In this document: piece after piece, positions 11,311 to 24,186 of the stretch
Position numbering within the stretch: the first letter of the stretch is position 1
Layout: each line of letters starts with the position of its first letter
From: Brachionus manjavacas
Taxonomy: Eukaryota; Rotifera; Eurotatoria; Ploima; Brachionidae
Direction: 5' to 3'
DNA length: 64,000 bases
Assembly (NCBI GenBank): GCA_019054805.1
Contig: JAHQIY010000016.1
Coordinates: 1,054,001-1,118,000 of the forward strand
The notes under the pieces: model-generated
Told to the model about the DNA's origin: nothing
Seen by the model: only the letters and a program-made list of their open reading frames with translations
Databases searched by the model: none
Position numbers and translations under genes: made by a program

Positions 11311-13542
11311 TTAGCATCCTCGACCAGGTGTTAAAAATTTTATCTTAAAATAAAAATAAATTTTTTTCTACCAATTTTAAATAATTTACCATGCATTGAC
11401 TTGCTTTATTGTAAAAGATTCTTGCACACACATTAACATTGCTTTTGACTTCGCTTAAAGCTTCGAATACCGCTATATAACTTCCGGAATCTAGAAAAAA
11501 ATCAAAATTCTGCTGCGTTGTAAAGCTAGGTGAAGAGTATTTGGCGATTTGCTGTAAATTTTTGTACAAATTTATTATAACTAAAAAATTTAACTTTGAA
11601 TATTCTTGACATAAAGCAATTATTAAATGCTCCTTGGTGCTTGCTTTTACTTGGAAATCGACTCTAAACTGAGAGCCGATTGCATTACCGGACATTCGAC
11701 CGCGCATATGTAAAATTTTCCACTGAGTAAAAATAGTCTTTTCGGATATGAATTAAAAAAAATGTTCACAAAAATACATTTTTACTTCTTACGCATTTTA
11801 GCTTCAAGTTTTTAGCCTAAAAAAATCAAATAAAGATTGAGAATATCTGCTTTGCTTTACTTAATTACTTTTTTAGGCAGTTTAGGAACCGGCTTTTCCG
11901 GAAGCAAATTATATACACAATAATTTTCAAAGCAATCCAAAAAATGACTGAAATCCATGCTTTATATTTTGAGTGAAATTTTTTTCTTAAAAAAATAAGA
12001 TGCTGAAAAAAATTACTAAAATTCTCCATAGTAAGTCTTTGGGAATCCTTTACTGATCAAAAATTTTTCAAATTGAATATATTGATGAGTTCTTTTAGAA
12101 TTGACTGAATTATATTCTAAATAACTTATTTAATTACCTTTTTATGTTGTCAGTATTTGAATTGTGCGGATTTTGAACTCTGACAATTTTCATTTGATTC
12201 ACCAAAAAAGCAGCTGTCACAGCATACTGGTGGCCTTTTATTACACCATACTGTACCGTTATGTCCTAAAACATATTTTTGTTCAATAAAATCAAATTAA
12301 AAATTTTAACTGTTTTTTATGTTTTACCAAATTTGAATGGCATCCTATTAAGTTTTTTGTTTTTAATGCGTACTGAAATATTTGGAAAAGCTCGTCTAAA
12401 TTTGGCGATGCTGCTTGAACACTTCCAAACTGTTCTTGCAACGAACGAGCAAAGTGAAAAGCATTTTGATTTGTAATCACAGAACCATTTGTTGCATTTT
12501 TAATTACCTCAGACGTATACAGGTTATGAATTCCACCAGAAAAAGCCATTGCAATGCTTTCAGTGAATCCACCGTTTAAGTTGACATATCTTCCGACGAA
12601 TCTATGCCAAAAAATAATTCTAAATCAATTAAAATAGATAAATTACTTTGCTACACTTTTCTCAAAAAGACAAATCCAAAATTCATTGAAATATTTCATA
12701 TTTTTTACAAACAAAGGACATTGCTTAGAGTCCAAAGGCAAATAATCATCCACTACAACATCGTACCATTCCCCCAATTTCCATAATCTGAAATGATAAG
12801 CTCCTATTTTCATATTTTTTCTAAAAGCATTATCCATTGGCACAATGAAAGCCATTAATTCCTTATTATTACATATGCTCAAAAAAGTGGCTATCATGAA
12901 ACAATCGCCAAGATTCCCCTGAAAAAAGTCATCAGATGATAAGCATTTGACAAAATCAGCTTCTGTAAATCCATTTCCAAGACTCCTGCCACTATCATCA
13001 ATCACAAATTCGTAACGTCCCGCTCGAAGGTTATAGCAAATAGCCTGAGGTCTTTTCCATCTAACTTTTGAATTTAGTTCTGAATAGTTTTGCCGGTTTT
13101 GTACATGAAATTCTTGGCACAAATGATCTAATGTATCTGAAAAATTCCCTGAAGTAGTATCTTCTCTACTGTTTGGTGGAACAATCGCATTAAGGTTACA
13201 CGGAAAATTTGGATCCCTGAATGGCTTATTGCGACGCCTTATTTGTACTATACTCTGTTTTTTAAATAAGTTTATTTGGAATGGCTTAAAGGTATTTATC
13301 AATTTTTTCTTTTTGGCACGGGCCGATTTACCACTTGAGCGTGTCAGCTCTTGATGGTCCCATTCTTCTTCTAAGTCTTCCATCGCTTTTTCAATAACAA
13401 GCAGTTCTTGATCTTCAAGATCAGAAATTTCATCATCAGTTAGTTCCGAATCATCACTTTCCAAGCAGTCTAATTCTTTTATCGAAAATTCACTTTCGGA
13501 TTTTTTTTTACCAAGTAAAAAATTTCCAAACAATTTTTTCAT
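11311..13542 (-). CDS. Calpain-like cysteine protease, copy 3 of a tandem triplet
   Basis: It starts MKKLFGNFLLGKKKSESEF at 13542. An acidic segment (about residues 24-62, rich in D/E) is followed by a basic patch ARAKKKK. The core holds QGNLGDCFMIA (Cys about residue 214), GHQYAV for the His and VQNPHN for the Asn, so the protease should be competent. Exon joints fall at the same places as in copies 1 and 2 (after the SVAK end of exon 1, after GCHSNL). The C2-like domain follows and the protein ends in a short last exon coding IKFLTPGRGC with the stop at 11311-11313, reached by splicing from CARIFYNKASQCM. No EF hands. The gene is divergent from THOC6, with 260 bp between the two starts, which probably share a promoter region. 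Confidence 0.88.
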
Positions 13543-13802
13543 TGTAAATTAATGCAACCATTTTTAGTCAGTTCAAAGACAAAATGAATTTTTTTTATCG
13601 AATTATCTCAGCATGGAAAATTAGATTTATGATCCTAAGAAGATAATTTTTCTCAAATTTTTTTTCCAAATTTTTACTCTTGAAAAAATGTTAAGTTAAT
13701 ATTTATTTTTGCGGCATGAAATTTTGCTTTAAAATTTGTAAGTAAAAAATTAATATTTATGACATCAAAAAAATTATACAATTAAGTAATCTTTTAAAAA
13801 AA

Positions 13803-15361
13803 ATGCAGTCTCAATTAGATAACAATCTAAAATCGCTTTACACTACCATATTTTCTTTGAAATTTTCTCCGGATGGCAAATACTTGGCTGCATGTGATAA
13901 CTTTGGCAAAATTTATGTATACAAGTTGGTATTGTGTCATTTGATATATTTTATGTTTAAAAATGTTACATCATTTTAAGACTTAGTAGTGTGTTAAGCG
14001 CTGATTGTATAGAAAAATCAAAGTATCCGAATCTAAAATTTAAAGCTGATAACTGCAGTCTTTACAGCATTGAGAGTTCAAATGACTTTCTTTTTTGGTA
14101 AATATAATTTTCAAATGAATATGACATACTTAAATTAATGATTTAAGTTCTCCAATTAATGAATTAGTGGCCTATAAATGGAAAGAGCTGGCTCGCAATG
14201 AGGTTTCATAAACAAAAACGAGTTCTTATTTGGGCTCTTAAAAAAATTTATTTTTTAAAATATTTTAGCGTTCAGTCCAGCCAGCATTTCGCATAAAAAT
14301 GCCTCGTAATCATGATAGGTAACTTAAAATAAAAATTATAAAGTATTTTTAAAACTTAAAAATTTTCAAGTTTTAATTTAAATTCAAATATAGAAACAAA
14401 TTCGCTTGCTTGTGATAGCAAAGTAAAAAAAAGAAGCCCAAGACCCATTTTAATGTTTATCTTTTAAGAGTGAGCCGAGAAAAATCTATGCAGGATGTGG
14501 AAATGGAGAAATAATAGTCTTCGATATAGACACAGCTCAAATAATGGTGGGGGCTTATTTAATATTAATGAAATAATATATTAATTTAAAAATCTTAGAC
14601 AAAATTTAGCGCTCACACAGACAGTATCTATAAAGTGTTGCTCAAAAATTCGAACAACGAAATTGTATCAGCTTCTGAAGATGGCGAAGTTAAAATTTGG
14701 GGTTTATCTAAAATTAAAATTTTTAAATTTGATAGAATTTATTTATTTTTAGATTTAAGATCTAATCAAAATTGTATTTCGATAAAACCGTTTGAAAACG
14801 CAGTAATAAATTTTAAAACTAATTCTTGGGAATAAATCTAAATCTAACAATTAAGGATTGTGCAAGAACAAATTTGGGAAAATTTATAACTTGTGCAGCA
14901 GTTGACGATGACAATTGGCTGGTAAAATTAGTATATAAGAGAAAAGTTAAATTAAATTTGAATCTAGATATGTGGTGGTGGACCCAGGTTGGCCATGTGG
15001 CATCTAAGGTCGCTAAAACCAATGGCCATACCGCAAATAAATGACCCTTTGTTTGTTCCCAATGTTTGTAGAGTATATGACAACCAAGTAAATTCTAATT
15101 TTATTCTAAGATTAAAAAAAAATTTTAATCAAAAATTTTTATTCTAAGATTTTATCTGGTGGCAACACAAACAGCCTTTATTTGCATACTTTTGAAAATA
15201 AACTAAAAAGTGAGATAAAAACCCACTCAAATTGTATATATGATATTGAACTAAATACGGGATCAAAATCAAATCGCATCTTGTCAGTAGCAGGCAATGG
15301 TACATCAATAGATATTTGCTCATCTAATTTTACTTACAAAGCCTTGACATTAAGTGTATAA
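13803..15361 (+). CDS. THOC6: THO complex subunit 6 (THOC6), WD-repeat protein
   Basis: THOC6 is a beta-propeller subunit of the THO/TREX complex that couples transcription to mRNA export in the nucleus. Starting at MQSQLDNNLKSLYTTIFSLK, about ten small exons can be followed on the plus strand. Recognisable blocks are FSPDGKYLAACDNFGKIYVYK, AHTDSIYKVLL, SASEDGEVKIWDLRS, DNWLICGGGPRLAMWHLRS, ILSGGNTNS and the end YKALTLSV, all in the order of human THOC6. An intron from GTAATA after FENA (about 14802) to the AG before gattgtgc (about 14863) restores the frame that otherwise stops at NSWE. The intron inside the WDLRS block is similar. Single copy, no oddities. The phospho-lyase follows on the same strand after 176 bp. 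Confidence 0.9.
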
Positions 15362-15537
15362 AATACTAAAAAACGAGGATTTCTAAAATTAAAATTATGC
15401 AATAAAATCAACTTTTTTAAAAACTAAAAAAAAAACGAAATCTTTATGATGTAATAGCGATGTAAAAATTGCTTTAGTCTTTTGAAATTTTGCTTTAGAT
15501 CAAAATTTAATTATTGTTTGTTCAGACTGCTTTTAAA

Positions 15538-17234
<1,697 letters not shown>

Positions 17235-17442
17235 TTTTTTTTATTTAAACGATTTTTTTTAAATAATTTTAAACTTTAAAATAAGAATTTTAATTTTTTT
17301 TTAAAAAAATATTTATTTTTATTTAATGCATTAAATTAAAAACACCTAAAAAATCTAGTTAAAATAGTGTCTATATCAAAAAGAAAAATTCCAGCATAAT
17401 CATCCTTTAAACTAAAATGAATTTTTAAACTTCAGAAAATAT

Positions 17443-18150
17443 TCAATTAATATTAAGTATACCACAAGCTGATCCATTCCAGCTTCCGGTTTCACAACTA
17501 GAAAAAAACGGATACAAACTTATTTAAATAAAAACTTTTTTAATTAAGCTTACGCGCATTTTAAACTTCCAGAATCGCAGATCAAACCATCTCTGCATTT
17601 ATGAGCTGTTTTTCCGTTTGGCAAAGTATGAACAATGCATGTACCATCGTATGGAATATCTTGAAATTTAAAGAAAATTTTTTTTTTAAAGGTAAACTAA
17701 TTTCAAAAAGAATTTGAATAAAAATTACCACAATAGGAAACTGTTTTTGTTCTTGAACCGAAAGTAACATCTTTTGATACCCAGTTTGATCCGTCAGAGC
17801 AACTTCATATACAAAATATAAGAATTTTATCTATTTTTTTTGAAAATATTTACAGACAAAAGCCTGATGTGCAAACTAAACCATTTTTTCCTCTTCGATT
17901 ACAATTGTTGTCTGTTGTACAAGTGGCATTATACTTATCAAATTTATCATGCTTTCCACCTTTTCCATGACCACCCTTACCATGGCCTCCCTTACCATGG
18001 CCCCACTTTCCATCTTTTCCCGGACGAGCATCAGCAATACTACTGACCACCAACAATGCTAATAAAAAGCAAAACTTTACCTTTTAACTTTTTTCAAATA
18101 TATAACAAAATACCTGCCAAAGTACAGACAACAAGCTTAATTTGTTTCAT
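17443..18150 (-). CDS. Secreted 12-cysteine protein with GHGKGG repeats
   Basis: Not a family I recognise. From the ATG at 18150 the first exons give a signal peptide (MKQIKLVVCTLAALLVVSSIADA) split by an intron. A Gly/His/Lys-rich stretch follows, with three tandem GHGKGG units. Five small exons then code a Cys-rich body: ATCTTDNNC, LVCTSGFCLCSDG, TVSYCD, GTCIVHTL, HKCRDGLICDSG, LKCACETG and GSACGI before the stop at 17443-17445. Twelve Cys follow the predicted cleavage site, an even number consistent with disulphides. His/Gly repeats could bind metal or take part in matrix or mucus formation. A TATA-like box lies 56 bp upstream. It could be a matrix, lorica, defence or toxin-like peptide; there is no basis to choose. 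Confidence 0.75.
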
Positions 18151-18205
18151 TTTGGTATAATTATTTTAGTTTTTCTATTAAGTAAAAATGATTTGCTTTC
18201 TAAAG

Positions 18206-18213
18206 TATTTATA
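18206..18213 (-). promoter_or_regulatory. TATA-like box of the 12-Cys secreted protein gene
   Basis: On the minus strand the sequence reads ctataaatac, about 56 bp upstream of the start codon at 18150. Position and consensus suit a Pol II TATA box. It is one of three TATA boxes seen before genes for secreted proteins in this window. Confidence 0.45.
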
Positions 18214-19764
18214 GTATTTTTTCCTCGCTACGAAAAATTTTACTTTCAAAAGAATCATACTTTTACTTTTATTTTTTAATGTCACAGTTTTTGACAGCAT
18301 CTGGAAACCATTTCTAGAAATAAATTAGAACTTTAATGTAAATTCAAATTGATGCATGAATTTAACTCGAAAAAAATCAATTATAAACACTAGACATCAA
18401 AAACAAGCTTTGTCATGATTAGAATTTTTTGAGACATACTTTTTTGAAAAACATGATTCTTCTTTTTTTCTTTCTATTTTCATGATTGTTAAATTTTACG
18501 CTTAATTAAAAAATATACAATTTTTAAAAAGTAAACTTAAATTAAAGTAGAAAAAGGTTATTTTGGAAAAAGGCTTTGAAAAGTAATAAAAATGTGAATT
18601 CTTAAAATTAAACTAGATTTACGTTAATTCGAAAATTTTTAACTTAATCGGTCTTTTTTTGAATTGATAATTTTCGATGATAATTTTTTTAATTTTTTAA
18701 TCATAATTCATTAATAATAAAAGTAATTAAAATTTAAAAATTTTGTATTCTTTTTTTGTGTAATCTAATCAATTTGAAATAATAAATTTACACGTGAAAA
18801 AAAAATTGAAAAAATTATTGAGCAAAAAAACTTTCAATTGAAAGTATTCAAAAAAATTAATTTTCTTAAAATGAATGTTTTAAAGTGAAACCAATATTTG
18901 GATAGTAAAAAACAGTATGAGTAAGTTTTAAACATCGTCTGACAAACTTTTTTCAAAATTATAAAGTGAATATAGCGATGAATCATTTAAATTAATTAAA
19001 AAAATTTCATTAAGTACCAACACGAAATAGAAAGAAATTTAAATTAAATTATTTAATCGGTTCTTCGCTAAAGTCAGAATTTAAATAATTCAGATAGAAA
19101 TCACGAATCTTTAAAACTTTGAATCCTGCAATTTTTTCAAGAAAGCAAATTCAGTTCCGGGTGTCATATTTTTTGCCTTAAAATATTTTTTCAATATGAT
19201 CTACGTTCCATTCATTTATTTATTTTCTATCTGAGAATAAAAGCGTGCAGAAATTTTAAGTTATCTCTAATTTTCATTATGATTTTATATGAAAAAATAT
19301 AAAATGAATATCTTTATTAAAAATCGATTTTTTCACATAAAAACTCTCACAATAATCTTTTTTAAGAGTAAAAAATACACTCATAAAATAGAAAAAATGT
19401 TAAATATATTTTTAAAGCGAGTAGAACGACATTTATTTCTTCAAATCCTCATTTATTCTATTGAGTCAATTAAGTTCTTAAAGATAAATTTGGATACATT
19501 ATTAAGGATATTTGGGACAATTTTTGTCATTACATCTAATTATCTTGGTTTCCACTTATCAATCTGTTTATTGAGCTTACTCCATTAATTAAAAATGGAA
19601 TTCAGATCTCGATTTCAGGGAAGACTCTCCTGTTTGAATAAGAATTCCTCATATTGTCGAACCGTTACCATTGATTAAGTCTTGTTTCATTGTTTTCTCT
19701 AAATATACTAAAGAAAACATTGACTTAATATTGAAAATATATTAAAAAATTTTAATAATATGAA
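18214..19764. other. AT-rich intergenic region, nothing recognised
   Basis: Low-complexity A/T sequence. A 99-codon open frame at 19289-19588 has the K/I/N/F composition of random AT-rich DNA and no motif. No RNA gene or repeat with clear structure was found. Confidence 0.65.
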
Positions 19765-20286
19765 AAAGAAGGTGACGTCGAGCTTGGGAAACATAGTCAA
19801 AATTAGAAGACTTCCTCTAACTGGGCTCTATGATGCAATCCACAGAAAGCGACTTTAAGAGACGCAAAACTCTAGCACATGGAGCTTGGAAAAGCATGGA
19901 GAAGATCTGGGCAGCAAAACATGTCAAGATCGAGCTAAAAATCAACATTTTCGAGGCATCAATCCTATCTATTCTATATGGATACGAGTCATGAATCATA
20001 ACGCCACAAATGGGGAAAAAAATCAACAGCTTTACGACTAAGTACTATCATTGAATGCTCAACATCAAACGACCACATCCCACTAGAGAGCATATACAAA
20101 GAAGTTAAAAGACTCCCGATAGTGGAAACCATTCGTTAAATGAAGCTAGGATGGTTTGGTCACGCACTACGTATGGAAAGCAAAGATGAACCAGCTAGAA
20201 TATTTGCACTATACGAGCCAGAAATACGGTATGGTCAAGCAAGGAAAGGCGCCAGGAAGCTCTCATACAAATTTCAAATATCTAAG
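19765..20286 (+). mobile_element. Decayed LINE reverse transcriptase C-terminal fragment
   Basis: The plus strand keeps the end of a non-LTR retrotransposon RT: RKTLAHGAWKSMEKIW, ASILSILYGYES followed by a stop where Trp is expected, and MKLGWFGHALRM near the C-terminus. At least three in-frame stops (TGA or TAA in place of Trp, Trp/Arg and Gln codons) show it is dead. The combination of SILLYG-like and GWFGH blocks is typical of RTE/Craft-like LINEs. It ends in (ATA)n at 20287. Confidence 0.75.
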
Positions 20287-20311
20287 ATAATAATAATAAT
20301 AATAATAATAA
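20287..20311. repeat. (ATA)n microsatellite between two LINE fragments
   Basis: About eight ATA units. The tract is the 3' tail of the plus-strand LINE fragment on its left and of the minus-strand LINE fragment on its right, so the two elements lie tail to tail. Confidence 0.8.
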
Positions 20312-21290
20312 AAAGCTGAAACAAGTTTAACTTGTATTAGTATGAGTTCAATGAACCATACTTTATCAGCTATCTTTATTTTTCGATCGTATCTAAACAG
20401 ATTTTGAAACAATTAATTGACTTGGCTTTTATAGTTCGATCTGACAATCTATTCCATTTTGAAACAATCCTGTTCGAAAAAAAATTGTGTCTTTGTTCAC
20501 AATTTCTTATTAACTGTCTTTCAAGTCGGTGCTTATGTCCCCTTACATTTGATGCTGGACCATCAGTGTGAATAGAAATAGCCGACTTGACCGGTTGAAA
20601 CCAATTTATATTGTTTTTTCCATTGTATACTTTAAAGAATTGTATTAAATCACCTCTCTCTCTTCTTTTCTCGAGTGTTGTAAGTCCAATTTTTCCAGTC
20701 TTCTTTGATAGTCGAGGTTTCGCAGACTAGGCACTAATTTTGTCGCTCTACGTTGCACTTTTTCAAGTAATTTTGAATCTTTTTTTCTGTAAGGATTCCA
20801 AACTGGTGCAGCATATTCTAAATGTGGTCTAACATAAGTTGTAAACAGAATTTTGAAATTTTCAATATTCCAGAATGTAAATGTTCTTCTAAGCATACCA
20901 AGTACCGAATTTGCTTTCAAAACAGCTTGACTTACATGATCGTTCCATTTTAAGTCGTCTGACAGTATAACACCTAAGTCACGCTCGCTTTTAGTTCTAG
21001 TAATATTATGTGCTGAGCCATCATCTTTTGTCATTACTAGATTAATAGGATTTGAACTGAATTCACGTTTCGATATAAACATTGTTTTACACTTCTCATA
21101 ATTGAAAGCCATTTTCCACTCTCTAGCCCAACTTACAAGTGAGTCAATGTCATTTTGTACGCATTTGATGTCTAGCCAATTCTTTATTTGTACAATTAAT
21201 TTACTGTCATCAGCAAATAATTTCAATAACTGCTTAACAACCTCCGGCATATCATTAATAAAGATGCTTACTAGCTGTCCAGACAAAATC
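20312..21290 (-). mobile_element. 5'-truncated CR1/Jockey-type LINE, RT thumb and C-terminus
   Basis: The minus strand starts inside the RT palm with FINDMPEVV and LFADDSKL (the FADD catalytic motif), then NYEKCKTMFISK, SERDLGVILSDDLKWNDH, TTYVRPHLEYAAPVWNPY and KVQRRATKLVP. A one-base shift near 20660 breaks the frame, after which RGDLIQFFKVYNG, NVRGHKHRLERQLIRN and NRIVSKWNRLSD continue to a stop at 20376-20378. The region upstream of the palm and the endonuclease are missing, as expected of a 5'-truncated insertion. The 3' end has a palindrome ACAAGTT-A-AACTTGT before the (TTA)n tail. One frameshift over about 300 codons suggests a fairly recent copy. Confidence 0.85.
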
Positions 21291-21316
21291 ACAGATGAGG
21301 AATTAAGGGCTCTAGA

Positions 21317-21352
21317 GATGGATAGAACCCACCGAAGCCTTGGTGGCTTCGA

Positions 21353-21392
<40 letters not shown>
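21317..21392 (+). repeat. Hairpin plus (TTA)n: probable 3' end of another LINE
   Basis: CGAAGCC-TTGGT-GGCTTCG (about 21336-21354) is a perfect 7-bp stem directly followed by about 12 TTA units. A stem-loop next to a short tandem tail is the usual 3' end of CR1/L2-like LINEs. No RT coding precedes it, so only the tail is here. Confidence 0.55.
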
Positions 21393-21881
21393 GTAAAATT
21401 TTTTTAAAAAAATTATTAAAAAGTTAAAAATTGAAATCAAGTTTTTATAAATAAATAAATAATTGATGCGAACAAACATTAATTTTTATATTAATAACCT
21501 TTGTTGAATTCAGAAATGAATTTTAATTTGTTTTGATTTTCAGAAAATTTATTAATTTCAAATTTGGAAAAGGCAAAATATCGCTTAAAATAAATAAAAA
21601 ATTGATGAATCACTTTTCTTATCTATTTCTTAAAATTTAAAGGTAAATTCTAATGAAAAGCACTCAAAATTTTTTCTTTTTTGAAAAACAAAAACACCAT
21701 ACTTTTCTAAAAAAAAAATTTTTATCATCAAAGTATTTTGCTAAAAACTTAGAATTTAAAAATTCAAAAATTTCGATTACATTAATTCTTTATAAATAAA
21801 TAGATTTAATTTATTAAATAATAAAAGACATTTTTTCTCATTTAAAAAAAAACAATTGTATTCAATTTTATACAAAATATT

Positions 21882-23049
21882 TTAGTGACTATGCCCAACA
21901 GATAAAAATAAAGGCATCAATGCGCCTACAATAAAAATAAGCATTTCTCCAATTCGAAATTGATGATCATCATTGTGAGATTGAACTTCGGGCAAAACAT
22001 GTACAGTGCTTACATATAAAAATGTACCGGCACTAAACAGCATACACAAACCTGTTGAATCGGATGAAACTACACTAGCATCAGAGTTCATTTTTAATAG
22101 AACAAATGTAACAACTGCCATTACCGGAGCAGCCATGGCAAAAATAGCTAAATGCTTTCTAACTTTGGCTCGATCAAGACCCTCGTGTATCAAAAAAGAA
22201 ACTAAACCTAATGCAGCTGGTGCCTTGATTTACAGAACATTTTCATTTCTATTTTTTTTTCAATAAAAAATTACTTTATGTAGCATTATAGCTATGAAGA
22301 CAATCATTTCTACATCAGTTTTAGACGAAGCTGCCGCAGCTCCTAGAGCAATTCCGTCCGCAGCTGCATGAACAACTAAACCCAACGTTGTTGAAAATGA
22401 AATTTTGTTTCGCAATGCCTGATTATCCAGTACTTGGTGCGTTTTATGGCTTATCTTTCCTCCGATTTGGTCTACAATCAGCATGAAGACAAATCCCAGG
22501 ACAAGGGTCAAGCCAACAAGTGAATGAGAATTGGAGCTGTGATTATGAGAGTTTTCATTTGGAAGAGGTGAAATTTTGGACATTTCCTTTATTTTTAGTT
22601 GTTCGTTTGCTTCTTCTTTGTGTTCCTTGATTGATTCATCTTTTGCAATTACATTTCGAGCAAACCGAATAGGCTTATCTAAATTAGTATTGTAAGACAA
22701 TTGTTCTTTGAAAATAGCTAGATCTTTATCAACAAATCTCTTGTGTTCATGGTGAATTGGTTCCAAACACTTTTGGTTTGAATATAAAGTATTTATTCCT
22801 TCCGGAATGATGACAGCTAACGCAGTGCCTATCAGCAGGCCAGCACCAATTATAGTCATTTGTTTCATTTTTGACTTGGATAAAAAAGCTGTTATTGTTT
22901 TTTTCAGAACGTAATTTTTTTATTTGTGATGAAAATTATTTAAAAAAAAATACCTCAGATAGGTTTAGGGTCAGAGGTACAAGGCCAGCTACGAAAGAAC
23001 CGATCAGCATGAATATACTCAAAAATATAAGCATTAGGACACCTTCCAT
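21882..23049 (-). CDS. SLC39A9: Zinc transporter ZIP9
   Basis: ZIP9 moves zinc (and serves as an androgen receptor in vertebrates) at the Golgi and plasma membrane. Three exons: [19 protein letters not shown] from 23049, then a long exon from the AG near 22880 with [20 protein letters not shown], a His-rich loop [27 protein letters not shown] and [16 protein letters not shown], and an exon from about 22226 with [18 protein letters not shown] and [13 protein letters not shown]. The metal-site motifs HAAADG and MLHKAPAALG are intact. The C-terminus LFLSVGHSH equals the family ending. Every transmembrane segment of human ZIP9 can be matched. Confidence 0.95.
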
Positions 23050-24186
23050 TTTTTTAAAACAAACTTCGCTACGTGTTTGAATTTTTTCTTCTTGATTTGA
23101 TGTCTTAATGCAATTTGAAAAAAATTTTCAAAAATTGAAAATTATTAAGATTTTTTATCAAATACTTTGCTAAAAAATTCAAGACAAACTTAACCTAAGC
23201 ATTAGGATTCGATAATTATGTAGGAAAAAAATTTTAACTTAATTTCAATTTAAATGCCAACTTAATGCCAAACTCAAAATTTTTAATCTAATAAACGTCT
23301 GAAAATTAATTGATAGAGTAAATTTAAAAAATAATTTAATAAGATATTATTTTAGATGAAAATAAGACAACTTGTAGTGTTCTTCAGAATTGCTTCAAAA
23401 AATTGTTTTTAAAAATTTTAACTTTTGATAGAAAATTCAAATTTACCTTGGAGAATATTTTTGAGTAGTGATTAAATAAAAAAAAATATTTTTTTCAATT
23501 TAAAAATTTTTATTATAGAGTAAATGAAAGGAATTATGTGTGTATTTGAAAAAAAAAACTGTATTCACTGAAGCGACCGGAAGAGTCATTTGAATAGTTT
23601 TGTAAAAATTTGAAAAAATTTGAGAATTAAACTGATTAAAATTACATCATTGTAAATTTTATGTTTTCTATTTCTTTTATGTTTTCTCGTCATTAATTCG
23701 ATATAATGAAAAAATCAAATAAAAAAAAAATTTAATTAATGGACAATTTAAACGATAATGCTGCCTGAAATTCAATGTGAAAATTTAATTTTTAATCTAT
23801 GTATTAATTTTTGAGTTTCTATTTAGTATTTAAGAAAAAAACGCATTTATGACATATTAAGATCATTAGAGACTGTGACACAAGTAAATTTTTTTTTTTA
23901 TCAAAACGATTTGCAATTAATTGAAAATAAATAAAATTTAAATTTCGAAACTAAAACTTAATTCAGAATTGCTCTCAAAACCATTAATATATATATTTTA
24001 CACGTAAAAGTTTGTCAAATATTAAACTATGTTTTTTAGAATATTTAAATAAAAAATTTCTAAAGTTTTATTTATTTGTTTATTTGGTAAAATCTAAAAT
24101 TATTTGAACAAAAAATTTTTCGATTTTAATTTTTTAAATTATCAAAATTTTATTTTTTTTTAAATTCAAGCATTTACAATTCTTTT
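23050..24186. other. AT-rich intergenic region, nothing recognised
   Basis: No coding exon, tRNA or repeat was recognised between the ZIP9 start and the end of the coiled-coil protein gene. Confidence 0.65.

Noticed and set aside
14819-15044. Separate small genes inside THOC6
   Set aside because: These frames are THOC6 exons read through their introns, or their complement.
19289-19588. 99-codon open frame on the plus strand
   Set aside because: K/I/F/N/L composition of random AT-rich DNA, no motif, no splice context, no paralogue in the window.
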